Shown piece by piece: positions 21,801-33,527 of a DNA stretch of 64,000 nt (within the stretch, counting starts at the first letter, position 1; the number at the start of each line of letters is the position of its first letter). A model generated the notes under the pieces. That model was not told the origin of the DNA. It did no database searches and saw only the letters and a list, made by a program, of their open reading frames with translations. Position numbers and translations under genes: made by a program. Origin of the DNA: Mikania micrantha (Eukaryota > Streptophyta > Magnoliopsida > Asterales > Asteraceae); the NCBI GenBank assembly GCA_009363875.1, contig CM018690.1, positions 7,924,788-7,988,787 on the forward strand, in the 5' to 3' direction.

Positions 21801-23704
21801 ATGTGTGTTATTTTAATGCATGATTTAGTCATAAATGGGTGAAATACCCACATGCATGCATGATCTAAGGATGTTAGATGGATTTTTGATGATTATTGAT
21901 GATGATGGTAATGTTATACATGATTAGATGTGGTTGAAATAATTAAAATGCGGGTATTTACAACACTTACTATTATTAGTAACTTTTACATTACAATATG
22001 GTGATATGGATGAGAATATGATCATGCATGAGTATAAATGTGTTATATGAGCAATAATATGATGTTTTAATGCTAAAATATTTGAGTTGAAATTAAATTA
22101 TGGTCATTTGAGACCAAGCTACTACTTTTAGTAACTTTTGTAAACTAATATTTACTATATGATGATTTTGACCTAATGGGTGTATCTAGATGATGATTCA
22201 TGATGACATGTGATATTATTTGATATAAAAATGGATTAAAAATGCTTAGGATGACCATTCAGATGAAAATTGCCATACTTACTATTTATAGTAACTTTAT
22301 TTTATGAACAATCGATTTAGGAATGCTTTGTATGTTTTGAGCATGCTAAATGACTTAATATGATTTGATACGATTATTGCATGATAAGTTAGATGGTTTC
22401 CGATGATAAAATTGCTAAAGTTAGAAACTTTCCTTTTAAGGAAACTTTAATGTATAAAAACGACTTATGTGTTTATGTGACTACGTATGACATTATGATA
22501 TGTGTTAACATGATCACGTAGGACTAACGAGCATGCTAGAACCTTAAAAACGATACGTGTTATGAAACTTGCTATAAATGGAAACTTACTATAAATAGTA
22601 AGTTGTCCGTGGATGCGACTTGCGCGTTGCACACGACAAGCACAAGCACGAACGTTACACGATTCACAACCGACACACGGTTCACCAATGGGTCGTTGAC
22701 TTGACACGGTCAATGTGGACCAACATGAGCAAACACGATCAATGTGGACCGACACGGACAAACATGTACAACCCAGGGTTGTAGAGCACAAACACGAGCA
22801 CGAACACAAAACATGGCCACTTACACGAACTCACGCATGGTATACGATATAGGTAGCCGGTGACCGACCACTCTACGGCGAAGGAGCTTACGCTGGCTAG
22901 CTGACTTTCACTAAGGTGAGTTTACGGCCCCTCTTTACCCTTTTACAAGCTTTTCAAATAGGGGGAGAATACTTGTTGAATCGAGTCAAACATTTATGCT
23001 ATTACAAACATTATGTGTATACTGGTTTATTAGACAAACATTAAGTGTTGTAATCGTAACAAGCCCTCACAAAGTCATACCGTTAATGTACGAACAACGA
23101 GGTGAGTTTGAATGGATCCGTTTAGGTGTGACGAACCCCATGTGGCACAATACTGACTGGAGGTCGAGACACGTGAAATTTCGACCTATCTTGCTCTGTT
23201 ATTACGAGACATAGAGGAGGCAAGGACTAAGAAGTCTAGTTCGGTAGTGACGCACTAACACTTGGAGCCTAGGGCTCGGTACTAACATTATAATAAACAA
23301 CATGACACAAACCTATGAACTCACCAACCATTGTGTTGACACTTTTTCTTAAACTTGTATTCTCAGGTAACTAGCTACTTATGGAATTCAGGGTGCACTT
23401 AAGAAAAGAGCATAGGGTCATGTGCATTTCATTTCCCGACATTTTGAACAAACAATATTTATTTTGTTATGTACTTTTGAACAATTTAGTGTCAGACAGT
23501 TATTTCCGCTGCACATTTTAAACTTGTTAATTTTCCGCTGCACAAACATTGTATTTCCGCTGCAAACTATTTTACTCAAACTTTTATTTCAAACATTGTA
23601 TTTGAAACACATATAGAGTTGTTCTATATGTCCATGAGTTGTGATTCTGGTCACGTCACACCTACGTGGACTGGCACCACAAGTGGGAATTTGGGGGTGT
23701 GACA
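21801..23704 (+). repeat. L1: LTR (plus strand), 5' part displaced by E1
   Basis: Plus-strand LTR of the L family, ending TTTGGGGGTGTGACA at 23704. Its 5' portion, present in L2 and L3, is missing exactly where E1 ends, so it should lie left of E1 beyond the window. The body is built of about 155-bp units, each with a TTACTAT..ATAGTAA-type dyad (21967, 22120, 22279, 22430, 22586). A tRNA-like repeat-free GC zone (22600-22900), the donor AAG|GTGAGT (GT at 22916), the box TGAACTCACC (23316-23325) and the acceptor-like TCTCAG (23361-23366) follow. Three TTTCCGCTGCA repeats occur at about 23505-23565. Confidence 0.8.
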
Positions 23705-24454
23705 AAAAACATATTATAATAGATACCTTAGAGTTTACAGTGATATTTACTTATTAAGGGGTGATTTCTAAAACTTTTAACCCACAAAATAATATGGTGG
23801 GAAGTAACAATAGAACCCGCGCCAGTCGAGTCCCATATGAAGCTCTAATCAGTCAATCTATCATAGATTATTTGCTTTGCACTTGTAATAAACATGTCTA
23901 AGCTTAAAAAATGTGCGTAAATGGATAATAAAAAGGTTGTCAACTCCAGTATTTGAACCCACGCCTGCATTTCTTAAAGAGATAATTTACTAGTTAAATT
24001 GCCAAACATGTGAATAGATACTGAAAGTTAAAATATATATTAAATACTTTAGAGCGTAAACGAACACCGGAACCATCGGCATTCACTTTTAAAATATATA
24101 GAATTTGATACTATGTTTGGATATTTAAAGGTATCAACATAAAACTACAACATGGTACGATGTTTGTAATGAGTTGCCCTATAAGCTATTTTTAATCCAC
24201 GCCAATTACTAATCATCTATCACACAAAAGTCATTAGTATCGTAAATAAAAACGATGTACATGTATGTACCATCATCACAACATAACATTATGAATTTAT
24301 AATCCTTATTACTATTATTACCTCAAAGCTTGTTCTCAAGTAAAAAACTAGCCATGTTACATAATGCTTGGTTGGTTTAGTTAAGAAATAATATATAAAA
24401 ACTGCCAACTTCCACCAAATAAAACTCTTCATACCTTCATGAAAGTTAACCAAA
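23705..24454. other. Intergenic, unclassified AT-rich DNA
   Basis: Lies between the oppositely oriented LTRs L1 and L2. No coding, RNA or repeat signature was recognised beyond two degenerate GAACCC..C motifs near 23815 and 23955 that vaguely recall SINE B boxes. Nothing firm. Confidence 0.4.
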
Positions 24455-27400
24455 AATAGTTTGCAGCGGAAAGTAATAAATTCAAAATGCAACAGAAATA
24501 ATTGTCAGACACTACATTCTTTTAATACATAACACAAATAAAATTGTTTGTTTCAAAAGACACGATAATGAATGCAAGCAATGCTATGCTCATTCGTGAA
24601 GTGCATTCCTGTTCCATGTGCAGCTAATTACCAGAGAATACATGTTTAAGAAAAAAAGTCAACACATAGGTTGGTGAGTTCACAGGTTTCGATATACATA
24701 TAGATAATAATCAAAATGTTTGTAACGTGTCATGCTGTTTATCAAATGTTGGTCCCAAGCCCTAGGCTCCAAGTGTCAGTGCGTCACTACCGAACTAGAC
24801 TTGTTAGTCTTTGCCTCCGCCATGTCTCGTATTAATAATGGCATGATAGGTCAAGATTTCACGTGTCCCGACCTCCGGTCAGTATTGTGCCATGTGGGGT
24901 TCGTCACACCCAAACAGATCTATTCAAACTCACCTCGTTGTTTGTACATTAACGGTAAGACTTTGCAAGGGCTTGTTACGTTTACAACACTTATGTTTGT
25001 CTAATAAACCAGCATACACAATATGTTTGTACAAGTAAGAAATGTTTGACTCGATTCAACAAGTATTCTCCCCCTATTTGAAAATTTTGTAAAAGAGTTA
25101 AAGAGGGGTCGTAAACTCACCTTAGTGATAGTCGGATAACGCGTAAGCTCCTGCTTCGTAAACATGTCGGTCACCGGATGCCTATATCGTATAGCTTACG
25201 TGAGTTCGTGTAAGTGACTGTGTTCGTGCTCGTGTTTGTGCTCAACAACCCTCGGTTGTTATGTTAGTCCATGTTGGTCCACATTGACCGTATTTGTCCA
25301 TGTTTGACCGTGTCAAGTCAACGAACCGTTGGTGAACCATGTGCTGGTTGTAACTCGTGTAACATTCGTGATCGTGCCCATTGTGTGCAAAAACACGCAA
25401 TTCGTGTTTATGGACAACTTACTAGTTATAGTAAGTTTACATTTTTAGAAAGTTCACAACGAATTACATTTTAATGATTCTAGCATGCTTGTTACTCTTA
25501 AGTGATCATGTTAACACATAGCATATTGTTACAACCGATCATATATACATATAAGTCATTTTCATTCATTAAAGTTTCCTAAAAAGGAAAGTTTCTACTT
25601 CTAGCATGATTAACATCAAAAATCACATAGCTTAACACAAATAATCATATTACATCTCGTTATGTCATTTTGCACGTTCAAATCATGTATTGTAAATCTA
25701 TTTCAAGTTTTTACAAAATAAAGTTACTATAAATAGTAACGTTCTCAAATATTCATCAAATGATTATCCTAAATATTCCTAATGCATTTTTATACCAAAT
25801 ATTATCATAATATATCATCAATCATCATTTGAACATGCCTATTTAGCATAAATCATCATTTAGCAAGACTTAGTTTATAAAAGTTACTATATATAGTAAC
25901 TAGGTCTAAAATGACCACAAATCAATCTCAAATCAATTTCTTATGCTACATATCATCATATTATCATACCAATGATATTTCTATTCACATGCATGCTCAT
26001 ATCTTCACCCATATCACCATGTTGTAACATAAAAGTGACTATAAATAGCAAGTTCATCAAATAACCCACTTTTTGACCATTTCATTCATAATAACTCATG
26101 TAATACATCACCAACATCATCAATACCCAAAATTATCTAAAATCCTTTAGATCATACATGCATGTAAGTATATCATTATCTATGTGCAAGTTAAGCATCA
26201 TGACCCATTTACAACATCATGTATCACTATGGATCATCAAGATACATCATTATATAATTCTAGATCATCAAGATCAACAATAAAATCATCAAACCCAGAT
26301 TCAAAATACTAAAAATTCGTGCATGCAAGGTTAGAGGGCTTGCATGTGGTTTTCATGGTGTGCATGTGTGTATGGGTGTTGGGTGTGTGTTTTCGTCATG
26401 AAAGTTACCTCACAAGGTCTTGAATCACCAAGAATAAAGTTCTAGCAGCTTTAAGAACTCCTGGGAGCAGCTCTTCAATAGGGGTGAGTGATGGTGATGG
26501 TGGTCAAGCCTTCAAGTCTCTCATTCTTCTTGTTTCCATGTTGTAACATAAAAGTGACTATAAATAGCAAGTTCATCAAATAACCCACTTTTTGACCATT
26601 TCATTCATAATAACTCATGTAATACATCACCAACATCATCAATACCCAAAATTATCTAAAATCCTTTAGATCATACATGCATGTAAGTATATCATTATCT
26701 ATGTGCAAGTTAAGCATCATGACCCATTTACAACATCATGTATCACTATGGATCATCAAGATACATCATTATATAATTCTAGATCATCAAGATCAACAAT
26801 AAAATCATCAAACCCAGATTCAAAATACTAAAAATTCGTGCATGCAAGGTTAGAGGGCTTGCATGTGGTTTTCATGGTGTGCATGTGTGTATGGGTGTTG
26901 GGTGTGTGTTTTCGTCATGAAAGTTACCTCACAAGGTCTTGAATCACCAAGAATAAAGTTCTAGCAGCTTTAAGAACTCCTGGGAGCAGCTCTTCAATAG
27001 GGGTGAGTGATGGTGATGGTGGTCAAGCCTTCAAGTCTCTCATTCTTCTTGTTTCCAAGCTTCAATCTTCCAACCTTGAGCTTCTAAGTGTTCATCAATG
27101 GCTTCCAGGGGTTTCAGAGCGTTCTTGGGAGTGAAAATGTCGAGAGTTTGCGTCTGGAGCCGAAAGAAATGAGTGGAAATGATAGGGTAGGCATGATTAC
27201 CTTGGTTTTATAAAGATTTGGCGTCTGCATGTCGTCGCGTACCGCCAAGGGGGTCCCCTATGGGCTTGATGTACCGTAATGAATTTCAGGATTCAAAATC
27301 CCCACCCATCCATTGTGTACCGCCAAGGACCTCTCCGGGGTCCTTAGCGTACCGCGAAGGATCCCGGTTGAGCATAAATTCGACTATTTCGATGGTTTGG

Positions 27401-27717
27401 CTCGTTTTCGACGTTTTCTCGCTTATGGAACAGCGTTTGGTCTCGTTTGGAATCTCTAGTTCAATGTTTGAGCGTTTTATGATGTTTCTAGTGTTTAGTT
27501 ACACGATGTGTTAAATGTTCACCAACGTTCGTATCTTCTTAGACACGTGTGTGCGTGTTGCGATAATTCACCGAATTATCGTGTTTGTGTCAGTGTTTGC
27601 ACTGTCGTGCCATGTGTCACACTAAATTGAACTAATTCTAATGTCACGTATGCAATTATTAATTAAATAAACATTTAATTAAAGCAGATGTTGACCTGGA
27701 AATTACGGGGTGTCACA
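24455..27717 (-). repeat. L2: LTR (minus strand), same family as L1, with internal 519-bp duplication
   Basis: On the minus strand it begins TGTGACACCCC at 27717. It contains GTACCGC-type palindromes at 27235-27360, the duplicated block 26017-27054, and dyad units at 26036, 25884, 25724, 25575 and 25419 (about 155-bp period, as in L1). The donor block AAG|GTGAGTTTA (GT at 25120-25119) and the box TGAACTCACC (24682-24673) follow. The acceptor equivalent to L1's TCTCAG reads TCTCTG (24634-24633), i.e. lost. The left edge is truncated; the usual GGGTGTGACA end is not seen, so 24455 is approximate. GAAAG at 27718-27722 may be its duplication. Confidence 0.78.
26017..27054. repeat. Two-copy tandem duplication, 519-bp unit
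   Basis: 26017-26535 and 26536-27054 appear identical on reading through them. Both start CCATGTTGTAACAT and end ..CATTCTTCTTGTTT. The breakpoints share only CCA. Only L2 carries it. It duplicates the LTR region just downstream of the GTACCGC palindromes, including one TATAAATAG dyad. Confidence 0.93.
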
Positions 27718-29190
27718 GAAAGTTTCAATTTTAAGCAAGTTCGCATAAAAATCACTTTTCATTTATTCTAACATGCTTGTTTATCCTACATGATCATGTT
27801 ATCACATAGCATCTATTCACACATAGTCAAATAATCACGTTTCTCGTTTAAAAGTTACTATATATAGAAATAATGGTGTAAATCACATTTTGTATCTATT
27901 TTAACTAGTCAAAACCCCAAAATTCATCATCTAAATCATAAATCTTGATTCTAAACACATGCATCTTGTCATTTCATCATTCAATATTTTGTAACAACAA
28001 AGCTACTTAAAATGGTAATAATCTCAAATAACCCATTTTTGACAAATATAACTACGCTAGATCTTGCAAAACATCCCAAACACCATTAACCATCATATTT
28101 CAACATCAAAAACTACCTATAACCACATAGATCATACATGCATGTGATCCAATATAATCATTTCTTAGTATTAATGACAAATAGTCATCAAATCTCATTA
28201 ACCTCATCATGGATCATCCTCATATCATCAAATGAATCATGAAATCATATAATCTCATATTCAAGAAGGTAGAATTTCGTGCATGTGACAACTAATGGTT
28301 TGCATGTGGGTGTTATTCATTGCATATGTGTGTATATGTGTTAAAAGTGCCAAATAACCATAAGGCTACCTTCTCAAAATCTAAGAATGATAAGATGATG
28401 ATTAATCAGCTTCTAAAGCTCCTGGAACTTCTCTTCTAGCAGTGTTGATGAGGATGGTGGTCTTATCCTAGCTTCCTTCAAGCTACCAATGCTTGAATCT
28501 TCAATCTTGAGCTCCCAAGGGTTCAAAAATGGCTTCCAGAGGCTTCAATGGAGTATAACAAAGATGATGGACGACAAGATAGCTTCTGGGTTCGACGATA
28601 ACAGTTATAGGATGGTTAGTAATGATTTAGTCTTGGTTTTATCAAGATTTTGCATGTCAGGCTGCTTTGCGTACCGCCAAGATCTCAAAAGTAAGGTCTT
28701 GGCGTACCGCTATGATTATTTTAATCGGATTCCTTCCCGAAACACGCCGCGTATTGCTAAGGCTGGATCTTTTCCCATCGTGTACCGCGAAGGATTTCGG
28801 GGATTTGAATTTCTCCCGCTCACTAGTCGCGTACCGCCAAGGCCCAATCCGGGGTCCTTGGCGTACCGCGACGACTCCTGGACTTGTCTTATAAGCCCAA
28901 TTTCGTTGTTCAAGTTCGTTTTTGGTTGTTTTGCTTGTTATAAGTTCTCATAAGACTTAATTGTAGTTCAATTAGGTTGTTGTTCGTTTATTTCACCAAC
29001 GTTCGTTAATCAAGACATGTGTGTGCGTTTTTCCGATAATTCCTTCAACTATCGTTACGTTGTGTGCGTTTGGACTATTGCGCCACGTGTCACACTAAAT
29101 TAACTAATTCTAGTGCCACGTATGTAATAATAATATAAATTATTATTAAAATAATTAAAAATACTGACTTGGGAAATACGAGGCGTCACA
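27718..29190 (-). repeat. L3: LTR fragment (minus strand), same family as L2
   Basis: On the minus strand it begins TGTGACGCCTCG at 29190. It carries six GCGTACCGC-related motifs (28668-28875), the CTCCTGGAACTTCTC.. block matching L2, and dyads at 28003 and 27855. It is cut at 27718 by L2, at the point matching about 25440 in L2. The junction GAAAG suggests L2 inserted into L3, but the rest of L3 was not found left of L2. Confidence 0.75.
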
Positions 29191-30522
29191 AACAGGCAAT
29201 CCAATAAACCAGGCCATTGATTTATTTAAATTTCAATTGGTAACATATTTACTTAGAACCAATATTGGTGAAAAGAAGATCACTGTCATTGGTTTATAGG
29301 ATATGCCTAGCAACTTGTTCGCGTGTTACGCTGAGGATTAAATCCACACGTTAAGAAAATATGATTATGTTTCGGATATTATGATATAATAATTTTTAAA
29401 AACTAATATAATAGACAAAATTTAGGAAAACTCAAAAGCGGCATATGTGTAGCATGTTTTACAAAATTCATGAATCGTGTTGCATCGATAACATTATATT
29501 GGTAAGGTACATATAGTAAACTTATGTAGTTATGACGGCTTGGTTATAGAGATTAAAAGTAAGATAAAAAACAATTATATAAGGGTTTGAATGTTCTTGA
29601 GTCGTTATTCTTATTTTTCATCCTACCAGCAAGTTGTCAGTTGATGTAACACACGATTATGTTTTTTAAATTAATAAACAAATGTATTGGGGAAAATCCT
29701 AAAGTGAGGGTGGATGGTAAATTAAAGTCTAAAGTGAAGTAAGAAAACTAATAAACATATTGAAGAAAATCATATTATACATATACTACAAATGATATAT
29801 TTTAAACTTTAAAAACTCAAAAGGCAAAAGGTTGAAAGTAATAGTGATAGGTCGAGAAATAAATCCGAAAGAAGTTATTTTTATTATTATTGTTTAAAAA
29901 TAAACAAACCAAATAGTTAATAATTATAAAAAAAAAGGTTGTCGTTAATGATTATAAGTTGAACACGTTAACACGTGTATGCAAATATGAATTTTTTTTA
30001 ATATAATATATAATAATTAAATAATTGGAATATAATAAAAAAAAGAAGGAAATTAAATGAAAAAGAGTAAAAGTGGCAACAACAGTCAACATCTGTTAAT
30101 TCATCCATCTCGCTTCTTTGTAACAGTGGAAAGATCCATCTCGCTTCTTTGTCTTCAATGAATCTTTCCACTGTTATATAGTAGGTTTTTCATTCATTTT
30201 TTTAAAATGTTGTCTCTCTTTGCTATTAAATATCTATTATTTATAAAATAATAATATTAAATGAAGATGTATTAATCGGAATCTTCTTTTGGTAAAACCT
30301 AGTTAACTGATCTTTATGTCATCATCCTGAAATGAGCTTCGCAATGCCAGAATACTATCTCTGAATTGAGGATGATGATTTGATATTTCTTATTGTGTTT
30401 GTTTTTTTTTTTTTTTGAGTGAGAGTTCTCTTTCTTTTTCTCTTTGTTCCCTTTATATAGGATGTTTCTTAGGGCTTTGTAGACCCAACATGATAATTAA
30501 CCTAAGGTTAAGATAAAATAAA
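29191..30522. other. AT-rich intergenic DNA
   Basis: No gene. It contains poly(T)/poly(A) tracts and a local rearrangement at 30105-30176: a 16-bp direct repeat CCATCTCGCTTCTTTG at 30105 and 30136, and a 15-bp perfect inverted repeat TAACAGTGGAAAGAT at 30121-30135 / 30162-30176. Confidence 0.6.
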
Positions 30523-31350
30523 GGGTGAGTCTAATTGCGCCAGCCCTATATTCTAAATACACCAGCCCTACTATATTAATTACTAAATTTGACTTTTTCA
30601 ACCAATTATTAGGTTTTATTAATTACAAAATTTGATTGTCTTTAGCTTCATTAATTACACCAACCTACTTTGATAATTAATTATTTTGACTTAATTATCT
30701 AATAATCTTTATTCATTATTAATTGTAACATATCATTAATCATTACCTATCATTAAATATAACTTAATAATTTATTATTTATTAAATTTCAAATTTATTA
30801 TTTAATCATTAAATTATATATTATTAGATATAAATAAATGACAACTATTTATTTAAATTAAACAAATAACCATTGATATATTTAAAAATTTTCTAATTTA
30901 GCAAGTGTTGCAATAATTAAAATTTAATAAGTTATAGAAAACTAATTTACAATTTCAAAAAAAAATAAATAATCAATAGAATACTAATTAATTTCGAAAA
31001 CCTATTTAAATCAAAATCACGTCAATTTTTTATAAAAATTGGATAACAAAATTCGTCGAATATGAAGTTATAAATTAATTTTTTATTAACTATTAAATTT
31101 AGTTGTTACAAGCCTATTAAATTCGTAATATCTTTAAATATAAAATGGTTATTATATATTTAATAAAAATAAATAGTTATTTATTTATTGATGTCTAATA
31201 ATATATAAATAATGATTAAACAATAAGTTAGATATTTAATAACTAATAAATGATATGTTAGTTTTAATGATAGGTAAATCATTAATGACATGTAAGTATG
31301 TAACAATTAATGTGAGTGATGGTGCAATATGGGTGCAATTAGCACAACCC
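30523..31350. mobile_element. Foldback / long-TIR non-coding DNA element, 828 bp
   Basis: Ends GGGTGAGTCTAATTGCGCC (left) and, reverse-complemented from the right, GGGTTGTGCTAATTGCACC. Inside, about 200-300 bp arms are inverted and diverged: for example TTAATCATTACCTATCATTAAA on the left matches the complement of 31225-31300. No coding capacity and no convincing target duplication. Probably an old foldback-type MITE. Confidence 0.7.
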
Positions 31351-32215
31351 AATTCCTAATCATATAGATTGAAAACGATTGATTTGCAACCCCCACCAAT
31401 AGTAATGACTTTACTATCGTTACCATTAATTATTGGTATTAATGTCGATATCATGGTCTTACCTCTTCATTAAGTATTAAGATTTTATCTACACTTTTTT
31501 TCAGATTAAAATATGTATTAATAATATTAAAAAAAGGTTTTTATTAATTAACACGTTTATTTTAAAAATCGAAGTAATAAAATTGTTGGAAAAGTTATAT
31601 TTTTGGTTCTTTTTATTATGATATTTTTAAATTGGCTCATTTAACTTTAATAATTTATCTAAACTAATAAATAAAGGTTTTAGTAACACATGTCATGATT
31701 GTAGAGCATCTCAACATTTATTTTTCGCATCTCTCTCCTATTAAATGCATCTAATATTAAATAATAGTATAAAATATCTTTTTTATACATTTTAAAATAA
31801 AATAGATTTTTTAATACATTAAAATATATTAATATAAAAACACACTCTTTTTAAAAAAAATATTATAAATTATAAAAAAACAACGATTTAAAACACAATG
31901 TTTAAAGAAAAACAAATTATATAAAAAGTTAGTGTTTAAAGAAATAATATTATAATTTTAATACTTAAAATAAAAATCATACAAAATTGTAATCGTATTT
32001 TATATTAAAAACCATCTTATATTTTCTAAATTTTCATTGATAATTATTAGTTATATTTATTTATTTAATCCGTGTAACACACGAGTTACTAACCTAGTTA
32101 TATTAATATATACCTTCCATTCTTGATTAACAAAAGTTAGTATTTAGCATAATACAAACTTAAGTTGTAATGTTAATTAGTTTAATGATATAACTATTAC
32201 AAATCAAAAAATTAT
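31351..32215. other. AT-rich intergenic DNA
   Basis: No gene, RNA or clear repeat. An ATCCGTGTAACACACGAGTTA-like sequence near 32070 recalls AATTCGTGTAGTACACGGG near 33450, so remnants of one degenerate repeat family flank the Copia relic. Confidence 0.5.
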
Positions 32216-32552
32216 GAATTATTTCTTTAATTATTGAAATGTAATTATTGTTTTTATTAGATCACAAGTTATGTAGGAAATCATCTTGGCAAACCATAAT
32301 TAAGAAATCAAATAAGAACAACATGAACATAAGAAAATACGTATGAACTTTCTTAATAGATATGATCGATCAATTTACAACAAACCATAATTGCATTTAT
32401 ATAACCCTAACCACAGTTAACAAGTTTAATTCTTGACAATATACCCTAAACATATTACACAATACACAATAGGTACAAAACATACTTAGACCTATTTACC
32501 AAACTTAACCCATCAACTTTCCTAACTTGGGTTAACAATTATAAGGCCAACA
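32216..32552 (-). repeat. Copia-like 3' LTR
   Basis: Repeat partner of 33029-33363; on the minus strand it starts TGTTGGCCTTATAATTG. Confidence 0.68.
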
Positions 32553-33028
32553 TTCACCCCCTAATTGTCAACTCACGTTTAAATCTTCTTCTTAGATCTT
32601 TACTTGTTTTTGTAATTCTTCCATGTGGATTGCTTGTCATATTTGCCTCCTTTTCCTTTCCGAATCCAAGGCAAATTTATTAATACAACCATGATTTAAA
32701 CTGAGCAATCTACCTCTGGTCCTCCTGAACCAAAATTGCTTTGAAAACATGGCTACATGATCCCACTTGAATCTACCAAATCCATCACAAAAACACGCAT
32801 TGTTTTCTTTCGAATTTGCACTTGGCCCGTTATGCCTTTGGTTCTAATCATTCATCTTAAACAGCCCTTATGACTTCTTTCTCTTGTGATGAACCAAATT
32901 TCACATTCAACAGCAACATCCTTCATGACTTTCTGTACAAGAAACAAAATATAGCAAAGTAATTTCTAGATTCCTAACCTTTTCTTCCTTTTTGTTTCCC
33001 CGTGAATATTTCTTCAAAAAATCATGCA

Positions 33029-33363
33029 TGATTTATTTAATTATTGAAATTTAATTATTGTTTTTATTAAATCACAGGTTATGTAGAAAATCATCATGGC
33101 AAACCATAATCAAGAAATCAAATAAGAATAACAAGAAAAAAAGAAAATATGTATGAACTTTCTGAATAGATATGATCGATCAATTTACAACAAACCATAG
33201 TTGGGTTCATATAACCTTAACCACATTTAACAAGTTTAATTCTTGACATAATATACCCTAACATATTACACAATACATAATAGGTACAAAACATACTTAG
33301 ACCTATTTACCAAACTTAACCCATTAATTTTCCTAACTTGAGTTCACAATTATAAGGCCAATA
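33029..33363 (-). repeat. Copia-like 5' LTR
   Basis: Repeat partner of 32216-32552; its start has mutated to TATTGGCC. Confidence 0.65.
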
Positions 33364-33527
33364 GTATTATTAGCTAAAGTAATTATTAATACGTAAATTA
33401 ATATTTAATAATTTTTAAATTTCATTATTAATTATTTAATATTTTAAATCCAATTCGTGTAGTACACGGGACAAAACCCTATTATTTAATATAAAAGATA
33501 ATTAGTATTTGATAGGACAAAGATATC

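Larger units (their letters stand above)
32216..33363 (-). mobile_element. Internally deleted Copia-like element
   Basis: Two direct repeats of about 335 bp (32216-32552 and 33029-33363) flank 476 bp. On the minus strand, the sequence just before the left repeat reads TTGACAATTAGGGGGTGAA, a good polypurine tract, followed by TGTTGGCC, a common Copia LTR start. The interior has no long frame and no clear primer site. It therefore looks like a deletion derivative; the LTR copies differ by many substitutions, so it is old. Confidence 0.65.

Noticed and set aside
22465..22809. 114-residue Cys-rich minus-strand ORF
   Set aside because: Lies in the L1 LTR, driven by repeated CACGA/CGTG motifs. The equivalent L2 segment is not open in the same way.
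28489..28953. 154-residue plus-strand ORF as a gene
   Set aside because: It lies across the L3 LTR palindrome zone, has no domain, and homologous L2 sequence does not keep the frame.
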